DNA from: Balneolaceae bacterium
Lineage (GTDB): Bacteria; Bacteroidota; Rhodothermia; Balneolales; Balneolaceae
Length of the DNA: 5,903 nt
Direction of reading: 5' to 3'
Assembly (NCBI GenBank): GCA_007117235.1
Contig: SKGY01000024.1
Span: 1 to 5,903 of the forward strand
A program made the position numbers and the translations under genes. Below, piece by piece: positions 1-5,903 of this stretch (the first letter of the stretch is position 1; the number at the start of each line of letters is the position of its first letter). The notes beneath the pieces are model-generated. The model did no database searches. It worked only from the letters and a program-made list of their open reading frames with translations, and was not told the origin of the DNA.

Positions 1-7
1 ACAAATA

Positions 8-19
8 ACATGTTCATGT
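8..19. repeat. Interrupted palindrome ACATG-TT-CATGT at window edge
   Basis: A 5-bp inverted repeat with a 2-base centre, starting three bases past the response regulator stop codon. It is too short-looped for a terminator and no T run is visible on the minus strand before the window ends. It could belong to the control region of the next gene or be chance. Confidence 0.3.
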
Positions 20-22
20 GAG

Positions 23-655
23 TTAAATCTCCCCTCTCAGAGATTTAGCAATAACCTGTGCCTTAGAATTTACATGCAATTTTTTGTAGATATTCCTTAT
101 ATGAGCCCGCACAGTATCAATTGATATATCAAATCGATCTGCTATCATTTTATAGCTTAACCCATCTACCAAGCCGTTTACAATATCCTGTTCACGAGCT
201 GTAAGGCTGCTGTCATTTTTTTTCTCTTTAATCGGCTTGTTGAAATGCTCAATCACTTTTCGGGCGATCTGTGGCGACATAGGCGCCCCACCCTCCATCA
301 GATTTTCAACCGATTCCTTTATTTCAGGCAGTGATGTATGCTTTAATAAATAACCTGATGCACCCGCAACCAGTGAATCAAAGATCTTATGCGAATCGTG
401 ATAGATCGTGAGCATTAATATTTCTATGTCAGGGTAGTCTTTTTTTATGATCTCTATCCCTTCAATTCCCGACATGCCCGGAAGCTGTATGTCCATCAAT
501 AAAACATCAGGTGCATCATACTCTTTAAGATGTTCGAGCATCTCTTCTACTGAGTCAACCGCGATTTTACAGTCAAGCTCATCTTGCATATCCAGATATC
601 GTTGAATCAGATTTCGAATTTTAATGTTGTCTTCTACTATCCCAATTTTAATCAT
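23..655 (-). CDS. LuxR/NarL-family response regulator (REC plus HTH), 210 aa
   Basis: This is a DNA-binding response regulator, almost certainly the partner of the sensor kinase encoded just upstream. Residues 1-120 form a receiver domain: acidic pair E8-D9, phosphoacceptor D55 in MDIQLPGMSG, switch threonine T83, aromatic switch Y102 and conserved lysine K105 in GYLLK. Residues 149-205 form a LuxR-type helix-turn-helix beginning LTAREQDIV, with recognition-helix sequence SIDTVRAHIRNIYKKL. Length and domain order are normal for the family and all key receiver residues are present, so it should be activated by phosphorylation. The ATG start lies 11 bp after the kinase stop, so the two genes are presumably cotranscribed and may be translationally coupled. 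No Shine-Dalgarno sequence precedes it. Regulated genes cannot be inferred; no target operon is in view. The family call is secure; the pairing is inference from gene order. Confidence 0.96.
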   Translation of the reverse strand: MIKIGIVEDNIKIRNLIQRYLDMQDELDCKIAVDSVEEMLEHLKEYDAPDVLLMDIQLPGMSGIEGIEIIKKDYPDIEILMLTIYHDSHKIFDSLVAGASGYLLKHTSLPEIKESVENLMEGGAPMSPQIARKVIEHFNKPIKEKKNDSSLTAREQDIVNGLVDGLSYKMIADRFDISIDTVRAHIRNIYKKLHVNSKAQVIAKSLRGEI

Positions 656-666
656 AATAAGCCATT

Positions 667-3549
667 TTAATTTAGAACGGATCCTTTTGCGTGTACAGTA
701 TATCCTTCATCTGTGTCAATCTGGATATCAGCAGATATTCTATCTGCCCGCATTTTTATATTCCTTAAACCCTGTCCGGTTTTTTTGTTTTTATCCCGCT
801 TTGTTCCGTTGTCGCTCACTTTTAACTCATAATCCCTCCCATCAAACAGCATAAAAATATCTACTTTATCTGCATCAGAGTGTTTTGCGATATTATTTAC
901 AGACTCTTTGAAAATCAGGTATAAATTCTCTTTGATATCAACGGGTAACTTCTGGTCCATTTTCAGCTGATCAAAGTGATAAATCACCTCAATATTACCG
1001 TTTACAAATACCTGATTTACATAATCCTGCATTCTATCTGTTAAGTCCCCGGCAGTATCATTTCTGGAATCTATAGACCATACAATATCATCTAAACTTG
1101 AAACAATTTTTCTGCTTTGCTCACCAATCTGTTTTAAAGTATCCCGCACCTGAGGATCTAAAGTTCCCGTCTGTAGGAAGTCTGTCTGAAGAGCCAGCTC
1201 TGTAAGCGAAGAACCTACGTCATCGTGAAGATCACTTGCTATCTGAACCCTCATTTTTTCGATGTCTACCTGTTTCGTGACATTAAAATAGCGAATATAG
1301 AAAATGACTAAACCCGTTATAAAGAATACCACAAGTAATATGAACCATAACTGAAAGTAAAATGGAGGCAGAATAGTAAATGCAAACCCGGCAGTTTTTA
1401 TGCTTTGAGTTCCATCAGCATTATAAGCCCTGATTTCTAACTTGTAGTCACCCGGTGAAAGAGCAGGATAGCTGATTATATTTTCACGTGTAAGCTGCCA
1501 CTCTTCATTATGTCCGCTTAGTCTGTACTCATAAATAATCTGATCGGGTGCTTCATAGGTTAAGCCCGAAAACATTACTTGTAAAAAATTTTGATCGTGT
1601 AAGAAACGCATACTTTCACTCGATAGAATTGACTTACCACTCATCATAGCCTCTTCAATTTCTAAACCGGGTGGCGCCCTATTAATACTAATACGCTCCG
1701 GAAAAAAACGACTTAGTCCTTCAACAGTGCCTAACCAGATTGATCCGTCACTAGCTAAAAGTGACCCGCCTGCATTCAATTCATTTGCAATCAAACCCTG
1801 TTTTTTTGAATAGAGTCGATATGAAAGCATTCGCTCAAGCTCGTTTGTGTGGCTTTCGAACCGATCTTTTCTAAAGTGATATAAACCCTGATTGGTACCA
1901 AACCAATATCTTCCCTGAGAATCCTGAAGAGTAAAATAAAAGATGGTATCAACCCTTTCTGACCTTATGATCCGTACAACCTCGCCATTTCTGTAAATAG
2001 CAGGACCATTGAAGGTTGAGAACCAAATTTCATTATTGTGATCTACATATATGTGGATTACACCATTGCTCGGTAAATTATCAGCTATGGTAATGTGGTG
2101 AAACTCTTCACCGTCATATCGAACGGCTCCCCCATAAGTAGCAAACCATAAATCTCCGTTTTGATCTTTTGTGATATGCATTACCGTGTTATTCTGAAGA
2201 ACATTTCCGGTATAAAACTGTTCAAAACCATCATCCGTAAGCCTGAAAACCCCGTCATTATAGGTAGCAATCCAGAAATCACCGGTCTCTTCATCTTCAA
2301 AAAATGATCTTACAACAGTGAATGGAAACTCTTCCTGATCGAGTGTAGTCATTATTCCGTTTTGATAAATACTGACTCCTTCTCTTGCACCAATCCAAAT
2401 CGCCCCATCTGAGGTCTGATAAAACGCATATACTTTGTTATCAACCAATCCGGTACGTTCATTGAACAATTCGAATTCACTGCCATCATATCGCAAAGCA
2501 CCTCCACCATAAGTTGCTATCCAGATATTATTATCACGGTCTTCCATAAAGCCCGTCACAACATTATTGGGCAGACCATTCTCTATGTTATAGCTAATAA
2601 AAGTTTCACCCGAAAAGATCGTTATCCCGCCTCCAAGTGTTCCAAACCACAGATTGTTTTCGTTATCAATCATCGATGCGTAAATGATCGTAGCCGGCAA
2701 ACCCTCTTCTCTTGTATAGTTAGTAAATACCTCATCACGAAATAGTGACACCCCGCTTTCGGTGCCAATCCAGATGCCCCCATTTTCATCTATCGATATC
2801 GTCTGTATGCGATTATCATTAAGACCGTGATTGGTATTGAATACCTCAAAACTTCCATTTTCGAACAGAAAAAGGCCTCCCCGCGAACCAATCCATACCC
2901 GGTTATGATCGTCGACCTTTACATCCCGGCTTCGCATTTCCGGGAGTCCATCGTGATCGCAATAGTGGTAAAACTCTCCATTATTTAATCTTACCACACC
3001 CTCTCGTGTTGCAAACCAAAGTGTCCCGTCTTCTGCCTGATCTATCCCCCTTACTGATTGCACTGCAATTTGATGGTCTTCTGAAATATGCCGCAATTCA
3101 TGGTTTGTATCTAATTTCCAAAAACCTTGGCCATCCGTACCAAACCAAAAAGATCCATTTTTATCTTCAAAAATAGAGAGAATTACAAACTGACTAAGTT
3201 TTTCTACGTGATCAGGTGTATATAGTGAATCACCTCTCAAAAGTGATATACCACGGTCTGTTCCTATCCATATTTGAGAATCAGATCCCTGGAATAATGA
3301 ATGAACCCGATTGTTAGCCAATCCGTCTTCTTCATAGAACTGCTTGAATAATTTACCGTCAAAACGATTCAGACCATACCCTGTTCCAACCCAGATATAT
3401 CCACGTTCATCCTGAATAATATCATGAGCAACAGATTCGCTCAGCCCCAACTCAATAGAGTAACTCCTGAAAGGGAGAATTTGTGCAGAAGAGATCTCTG
3501 TTAACAGAATAACCAGAAAAACAGATAATAAAATAAGTCGTTTTCGCAT
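667..3549 (-). CDS. Two-component sensor histidine kinase with Reg_prop double beta-propeller, Y_Y_Y domain and HisKA_3/HATPase, 960 aa
   Basis: Membrane sensor kinase that should detect a periplasmic ligand and phosphorylate the adjacent regulator. Residues 1-22 form a signal peptide ending near SSAQ. Fourteen propeller motifs of the W-(I/V/F/L)-(G/A/S)-(T/S/A) type follow, with tryptophans at 53, 94, 135, 178, 219, 260, 301, 343, 385, 426, 468, 509, 549 and 605. The spacing is about 41 residues until the last, which fits two seven-bladed propellers. A Y_Y_Y domain lies at about 655-725 and a single transmembrane helix at about 731-753. The dimerisation/phosphoacceptor region has H775 in LHDDVGSSL (HisKA_3, NarL/DesK type). 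The ATPase domain shows an N box with E882 and N886, D913-N-G, and G925-Q-G-L. Unlike Bacteroides hybrid two-component systems, no receiver or AraC domain is fused to the C terminus. The ATG start has a good signal peptide behind it but no Shine-Dalgarno sequence. Ligand unknown; a carbohydrate would be a guess by analogy. Confidence 0.95.
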   Translation of the reverse strand: MRKRLILLSVFLVILLTEISSAQILPFRSYSIELGLSESVAHDIIQDERGYIWVGTGYGLNRFDGKLFKQFYEEDGLANNRVHSLFQGSDSQIWIGTDRGISLLRGDSLYTPDHVEKLSQFVILSIFEDKNGSFWFGTDGQGFWKLDTNHELRHISEDHQIAVQSVRGIDQAEDGTLWFATREGVVRLNNGEFYHYCDHDGLPEMRSRDVKVDDHNRVWIGSRGGLFLFENGSFEVFNTNHGLNDNRIQTISIDENGGIWIGTESGVSLFRDEVFTNYTREEGLPATIIYASMIDNENNLWFGTLGGGITIFSGETFISYNIENGLPNNVVTGFMEDRDNNIWIATYGGGALRYDGSEFELFNERTGLVDNKVYAFYQTSDGAIWIGAREGVSIYQNGIMTTLDQEEFPFTVVRSFFEDEETGDFWIATYNDGVFRLTDDGFEQFYTGNVLQNNTVMHITKDQNGDLWFATYGGAVRYDGEEFHHITIADNLPSNGVIHIYVDHNNEIWFSTFNGPAIYRNGEVVRIIRSERVDTIFYFTLQDSQGRYWFGTNQGLYHFRKDRFESHTNELERMLSYRLYSKKQGLIANELNAGGSLLASDGSIWLGTVEGLSRFFPERISINRAPPGLEIEEAMMSGKSILSSESMRFLHDQNFLQVMFSGLTYEAPDQIIYEYRLSGHNEEWQLTRENIISYPALSPGDYKLEIRAYNADGTQSIKTAGFAFTILPPFYFQLWFILLVVFFITGLVIFYIRYFNVTKQVDIEKMRVQIASDLHDDVGSSLTELALQTDFLQTGTLDPQVRDTLKQIGEQSRKIVSSLDDIVWSIDSRNDTAGDLTDRMQDYVNQVFVNGNIEVIYHFDQLKMDQKLPVDIKENLYLIFKESVNNIAKHSDADKVDIFMLFDGRDYELKVSDNGTKRDKNKKTGQGLRNIKMRADRISADIQIDTDEGYTVHAKGSVLN

Positions 3550-3587
3550 CTTGAAAAGCTAAGAACTTAGATGGAGTGTGCAAATCG

Positions 3588-3618
3588 CATATAAATGTTA
3601 ATTCTGCATTAATACAAA
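3588..3618 (-). promoter_or_regulatory. Weak alternative promoter candidate, Bacteroidota-like TTTG element
   Basis: On the minus strand a TTTG (3618-3615) is followed after 21 bp by TATATG (3593-3588). This loosely resembles the TTTG upstream element of Bacteroidota promoters with an AT-rich -10 box, but the downstream TAnnTTTG consensus is not met. It would start transcription only about 30-35 bp before the kinase ATG. It is listed because it is the best position-appropriate alternative to the candidate at 3752-3781. Confidence 0.15.
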
Positions 3619-3655
3619 CAAGATCGAAACTTATGTGTTCACTAATTATTTACGA

Positions 3656-3670
3656 CTTGTAAAATACAAG
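3656..3670. repeat. Inverted repeat CTTGTA-AAA-TACAAG
   Basis: A perfect 6-bp inverted repeat with a 3-nt centre, CTTGTA (3656-3661) and TACAAG (3665-3670). It directly abuts the next inverted repeat at 3671. It could be an operator half of the leader region or a small hairpin; its role is unknown. Confidence 0.6.
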
Positions 3671-3701
3671 CAGGCCAGACACGGTATTTCTGTACTGCCT
3701 G
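3671..3701. repeat. Bulged hairpin, 10 bp stem, 9-nt loop
   Basis: Bases 3671-3674 pair with 3698-3701, 3676-3678 with 3695-3697, and 3679-3681 with 3691-3693. C3675 and A3694 are single bulges and 3682-3690 is the loop. Either strand could fold this way. It lies within the predicted leader of the kinase transcript. No U tract follows on the minus strand, so it is not a canonical terminator. Confidence 0.5.
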
Positions 3702-3702
3702 G

Positions 3703-3716
3703 TTCAGTATACTGAA
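3703..3716. repeat. Perfect 14-bp palindrome TTCAGTATACTGAA
   Basis: The sequence is identical to its own reverse complement over all 14 bases and is separated by one base from the hairpin at 3671-3701. Symmetric sites of this size are typical of dimeric helix-turn-helix regulators. The site is about 154 bp upstream of the kinase start, so autoregulation by the operon's own LuxR-type regulator is conceivable but untested. As RNA it would make only a tight, short-looped hairpin. Confidence 0.55.
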
Positions 3717-3751
3717 TCGAATTTTTCTAAAGAGAATAAGCAGGCTTCTTG

Positions 3752-3781
3752 ATTAAACAGAAATGCTATGTCTCGTGTGAA
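3752..3781 (-). promoter_or_regulatory. Candidate sigma-70-like promoter for the kinase-regulator operon
   Basis: Read on the minus strand, TTCACA (3781-3776) and TTTAAT (3757-3752) each match five of six bases of the classic -35 and -10 boxes, separated by 18 bp. The site lies just past the rpoD terminator. It would start transcription near 3745, giving a leader of about 195 nt before the kinase start. The caveat is that primary sigma factors of Bacteroidota prefer a TTTG / TAnnTTTG pattern, which is not matched here, and such matches arise by chance in AT-rich DNA. Confidence 0.3.
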
Positions 3782-3792
3782 CACCTTAAACA

Positions 3793-3825
3793 AAAAAAGC
3801 TCCGTGTTATCCACGGAGCTTTTTT
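3793..3825 (-). terminator. Rho-independent terminator of rpoD, symmetrical A/T tracts
   Basis: A perfect 14-bp stem: 3793-3806 pairs with 3812-3825 around a 5-nt loop (3807-3811). The core is GCTCCGTG/CACGGAGC and six A-T pairs form the base. On the minus strand the stem starts 23 nt past the rpoD stop and ends in a run of seven T (3798-3792), which is the textbook form. The A tract on the other side gives the plus strand a T tract too, so the element could work in both directions, although no plus-strand gene runs into it. It should insulate the kinase operon from rpoD transcription. Confidence 0.93.
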
Positions 3826-3847
3826 AAAATCTATATTAGTATACAAT

Positions 3848-4702
3848 TTATCCGAGATAAGCTCTCAGCGCTGCACTTCGGTTGTGATGGCGTAATTTAC
3901 GCAGTGCCTTCTCCTTAATCTGACGCACTCGTTCGCGTGTTAGATCAAAGCGCTCACCAATCTCTTCGAGTGTTAAAGAGTGCTCTCTTCCAATTCCAAA
4001 ATAGAGACGAATTACTTCAGCTTCTCTTTTTGTCAGCTTGGAAAGTGCCCTCTCAATTTCAACCTTGAGAGATTCACCCATTAGTTCGTTATCCGGATTT
4101 GGAATCTCTTCGTTTTCAAGAACATCCAAAAGTCTGTTATCCTCACCTTGTGCAAATGGAGCATCCATGGAGAGGTGTCGACCGGAAATCTTAAGCGTAT
4201 CAGCAACTTCAGATACAGTCATATCCAAGCTTTCTGCTAGCTCAGCCGCTGAAGGTACACGCTCATACTCCTGCTCGAGCTTAGAAAGTTCTTTCCCAAT
4301 TTTGTTAAGCGCACCAACTCTGTTTAGCGGCAGCCTAACAATTCGGCTCTGTTCCGCCAGTGCCTGGAGAATGGATTGACGAATCCACCATACAGCATAA
4401 GAGATAAACTTAAATCCACGAGTTTCATCAAATCTCTTGGCAGCTTTAATCAAACCAAGATTTCCCTCATTAATCAAATCGCCGAGTGATAATCCCTGAT
4501 TTTGATACTGCTTAGCGACAGAAACCACAAATCGAAGGTTGGCTTTTGTAAGCTCTTCAAGAGCTCTCTGAGATCCTTTTTGAATCTCTTTGGCAAGACG
4601 AACTTCATCGTCCGGGGTAATTAGTTTCTCTTTTCCAATTTCGTGCAAGTAGCGGTCTAATGATTCTGACTCGCGTGTGGAGATTCCTGAGCTTTTGGCC
4701 AC
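3848..4702 (-). CDS. rpoD: Primary-type RNA polymerase sigma-70 factor, 284 aa
   Basis: Directs RNA polymerase to housekeeping promoters. Region 1.2 lies at about 11-44 ([21 protein letters not shown]). Region 2 is at about 47-116, with the strongly conserved [37 protein letters not shown] and [15 protein letters not shown] blocks. Region 3 is at about 126-200, and region 4 at about 215-270 with the -35-binding helix-turn-helix [20 protein letters not shown] (244-263). Region 1.1 and the long non-conserved insert of proteobacterial RpoD are absent, and the length matches primary sigma factors of Bacteroidota and relatives. The start is GTG: a stop codon lies six codons upstream in frame, no other plausible start codon intervenes, and the next in-frame Met is residue 161, beyond region 2. 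No Shine-Dalgarno sequence is present. It is monocistronic on its 3' side because of the following terminator. Another group-2 sigma factor is possible, but the match to the primary type is strong. Confidence 0.95.
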   Translation of the reverse strand: MAKSSGISTRESESLDRYLHEIGKEKLITPDDEVRLAKEIQKGSQRALEELTKANLRFVVSVAKQYQNQGLSLGDLINEGNLGLIKAAKRFDETRGFKFISYAVWWIRQSILQALAEQSRIVRLPLNRVGALNKIGKELSKLEQEYERVPSAAELAESLDMTVSEVADTLKISGRHLSMDAPFAQGEDNRLLDVLENEEIPNPDNELMGESLKVEIERALSKLTKREAEVIRLYFGIGREHSLTLEEIGERFDLTRERVRQIKEKALRKLRHHNRSAALRAYLG

Positions 4703-4851
4703 GTTGTCTAAATTTCTTTAATGTGATTGTGAATAGCCTATTACAGACTGCTAACTAACGACTTCATCAGATAAATGTTGTCGATAATAGTAAAATCGAA
4801 CTATGAAATATAAATAAATTTGAGCTCAAAATGTAGCGAGTTCTTTGTCTT
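4703..4851. other. deoB-rpoD intergenic region
   Basis: An AT-rich 149-bp gap that should contain the rpoD promoter or leader. No confident promoter can be picked by eye. TATATTTC, on the minus strand at 4815-4808, is one mismatch from the Bacteroidota -7 element TAnnTTTG. The upstream TTTG (4829-4826 side of the palindrome) is only 14-15 bp away, which is closer than the usual spacing. No strong terminator for deoB is visible, so read-through from deoB into rpoD is possible. Confidence 0.4.
4819..4830. repeat. Perfect 12-bp palindrome TTTGAGCTCAAA
   Basis: Perfectly self-complementary, 21 bp past the deoB stop and 116 bp before the rpoD start. On the minus strand it is followed by a T-rich stretch. 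It could be an operator upstream of rpoD or a very weak deoB terminator; as a hairpin it has only about four stable pairs, so an operator-like or neutral role is more likely. Confidence 0.4.
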
Positions 4852-5903
4852 TTATATCTGATTTAAAAAAGATGTTCCGTGTAGTCTATTTTCTACACTA
4901 AACGAATCCAATATTGTAGCTGATACATCTGAAAAAGAAGACCTGACACCTAAATTATTTCCACTATTTTTAGATTTCCCTTTTAAAGCGATTACCGGCA
5001 CAAATTCTCTTGTATGATCCGTACTGTTATCCGTTGGGTCATTACCGTGGTCTCCGGTGATAACCACAATATCACCTTCGTTGAGTTTGTTTATAATTGC
5101 CGGGAGTGCTCTATCTATTTCTTCCAATGCCCTTGCGAACCCTGCGGGATCTTGCCTGTGGCCGTAGAGTTGATCAGTATCAATCAGATTAGCAAACACA
5201 AAGCTTTGATCTATATTGGCAGTCATCAAGCTTAGTAACTGTGATATTCCCTCAGCATTACTCTTGGTTTTACGATATTGATCAAAACCTTCTCCGGCAA
5301 ACAGATCAGCCACCTTGCCAATTGAGTAATTTTTGATGCCTTTATCTTGCAGCAGAGACATCAGGTTTGGTACCGGGGCAGGAATAGCATAATCATTTCT
5401 ATGATCTGAGAGCCTCTCAAACAGTCCTTCTTTACCGTGGAATGGCCGTGCAATTACCCTTCCTACAGAGTGCTCATCTACCATAGTTTCATTTCTTGCA
5501 ATCTCGCACCATCTGTATAATGTCTCTTGATCAATTACATCAACATGTGCAGCAACCTGAAAAACACTGTCAGCAGATGTATATACAATTGGCCTTCCCG
5601 ATGATAAATGCTCTTTACCAAAATCTCTGATTACATCAGTGCCGGAGTATGGTTTATTACACAACACATCTTGTACACCGGTAGCTCTGCAAAACTCTTC
5701 TATAATCTGTTTGGGGAAACCCTCTGGATAAGTCGGAAAAGGGGTTTCGAGCTGAATACCGGCAAGTTCCCAGTGTCCGGTTGTAGAATCTTTACCTGCC
5801 GAAACCTCCCGCATTTTACCAAAACTTGCTTTCGGTTTAGCAACGCTTTTAATTGATGGCAACTCTTCGATGTTTCCTAAACCCAGCTCCTCAAAATTGG
5901 GAA
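4852..5903 (-). CDS. deoB: Phosphopentomutase (partial, N-terminus beyond right edge)
   Basis: Interconverts ribose-1-phosphate or deoxyribose-1-phosphate with the 5-phosphates in cytosolic nucleoside salvage; a metal-dependent alkaline-phosphatase-superfamily enzyme. An apparent start at 5862 is only an internal TTG leucine codon. The frame stays open to the window edge and adds PNFEELGLGNIEE, matching the conserved segment that precedes this point in DeoB, so the gene is cut by the window and not truncated in nature. Counting from that TTG codon, KDSTTGHWE carries the phosphorylated threonine (T28). Metal ligands are D230 and H235 (DTDQLYGH), D271-H272 (TGDHGNDPT) and H283 (STDHTREFVPV). 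From memory, their spacing equals that of Bacillus cereus DeoB D286, H291, D327, H328 and H339. By that comparison about 43 residues, including the first metal-binding Asp, lie outside. The C terminus is complete. The next gene, rpoD, follows after 149 bp. Confidence 0.96.
   Translation of the reverse strand, partial: PNFEELGLGNIEELPSIKSVAKPKASFGKMREVSAGKDSTTGHWELAGIQLETPFPTYPEGFPKQIIEEFCRATGVQDVLCNKPYSGTDVIRDFGKEHLSSGRPIVYTSADSVFQVAAHVDVIDQETLYRWCEIARNETMVDEHSVGRVIARPFHGKEGLFERLSDHRNDYAIPAPVPNLMSLLQDKGIKNYSIGKVADLFAGEGFDQYRKTKSNAEGISQLLSLMTANIDQSFVFANLIDTDQLYGHRQDPAGFARALEEIDRALPAIINKLNEGDIVVITGDHGNDPTDNSTDHTREFVPVIALKGKSKNSGNNLGVRSSFSDVSATILDSFSVENRLHGTSFLNQI

Larger units (their letters stand above)
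3668..3745. repeat. Direct 8-mer repeat AAGCAGGC flanking the inverted repeats
   Basis: AAGCAGGC occurs at 3668-3675 and again at 3738-3745, 70 bp apart. A segment between them, GCCTGGTT at 3697-3704, is complementary to both copies with one mismatch. In minus-strand RNA the middle segment could therefore pair with the upstream or the downstream copy, but not both at once. Confidence 0.45.
3550..3792. other. Leader and promoter region of the kinase-regulator operon; no gene
   Basis: This 243-bp stretch between the rpoD terminator and the kinase start contains no convincing coding sequence on either strand and no tRNA-like fold that I can see. It is long for a simple promoter. It carries a sigma-70-like promoter candidate (3752-3781), a repeated 8-mer AAGCAGGC, and three abutting inverted repeats between 3656 and 3716. 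The part nearest the kinase start (3550-3655) is AT-rich and unstructured by eye. Because the upstream gene ends in a strong terminator, the promoter of the two-component operon should lie here. Confidence 0.6.

Noticed and set aside
624..854. Plus-strand open frame of 76 codons over the kinase-regulator junction
   Set aside because: It lies antisense to two well-supported genes, has no recognisable domain and begins inside the regulator gene; a shadow frame.
667..3549. Possible tandem DNA repeat from the propeller units
   Set aside because: The repeats are clear in the protein but strongly diverged at DNA level, so this is an old protein repeat and not a DNA repeat array.
3571..3594. Seven-codon plus-strand reading frame starting ATGGAGTGT in the leader region
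   Set aside because: Too short to support as a gene, no ribosome binding site, and on the opposite strand to the operon.
3550..3792. tRNA, riboswitch of a known class, or CRISPR repeat in the longest gap
   Set aside because: No cloverleaf, no regularly spaced repeat-spacer pattern and no known aptamer core could be recognised; only the short dyads reported.
4038..4379. Plus-strand open frame of 113 codons inside rpoD
   Set aside because: Ser/Leu-rich antisense translation of a highly conserved sigma factor with no family resemblance; a shadow frame.
4781..4799. TCGAT / ATCGA dyad with 9-bp spacer upstream of rpoD
   Set aside because: Only 5 bp per arm in AT-rich DNA; easily chance and without positional support.
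5014..5856. Plus-strand open frames of 73 and 82 codons inside deoB
   Set aside because: Antisense to the conserved metal-binding and substrate segments of phosphopentomutase, with no protein features of their own.

Overview
The window holds four genes, all on the minus strand. In transcription order (right to left on the plus strand) they are a phosphopentomutase gene (deoB) cut by the right edge, a primary-type sigma-70 factor gene (rpoD), and a two-gene two-component system. That system is a propeller-type sensor histidine kinase followed 11 bp later by a LuxR/NarL-type response regulator. No mobile element, CRISPR array, rRNA or tRNA is visible.

The organism looks like a member of the Bacteroidota or the related Balneolota/Rhodothermota. 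The sigma factor is short (284 aa), lacks region 1.1 and closely resembles the primary sigma factor of those phyla. The kinase has the Reg_prop/Y_Y_Y ectodomain that is abundant there. None of the three visible start codons has a recognisable Shine-Dalgarno sequence, as is usual in those phyla. Base composition is AT-rich by eye. The presence of deoB leans towards Balneolota, but this is inference from memory of the families, not a search.

Region by region: 4852-5903 is deoB without its N-terminal part. 4703-4851 is the deoB-rpoD gap, with a perfect 12-bp palindrome and no clear terminator. 3848-4702 is rpoD, starting at GTG. 3793-3825 is a strong terminator hairpin with A/T tracts on both sides. 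3550-3792 is the leader and promoter region of the two-component operon. It holds three abutting inverted repeats (3656-3716), a repeated 8-mer that could form alternative pairings, and a sigma-70-like promoter candidate. 667-3549 is the sensor kinase and 23-655 the response regulator. The last 22 bases hold a 12-bp interrupted palindrome just past the regulator stop.

The kinase and regulator almost certainly form one signalling pair: a periplasmic sensor with 14 propeller repeats, one transmembrane helix and a HisKA_3-type kinase, with a DNA-binding output protein. Its ligand and targets cannot be read from this window, because no transporter or carbohydrate-degrading gene is adjacent. deoB and rpoD are housekeeping genes with no visible functional link to it. 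I see no novel multi-gene system. The least explained sequence is the structured leader upstream of the kinase gene.
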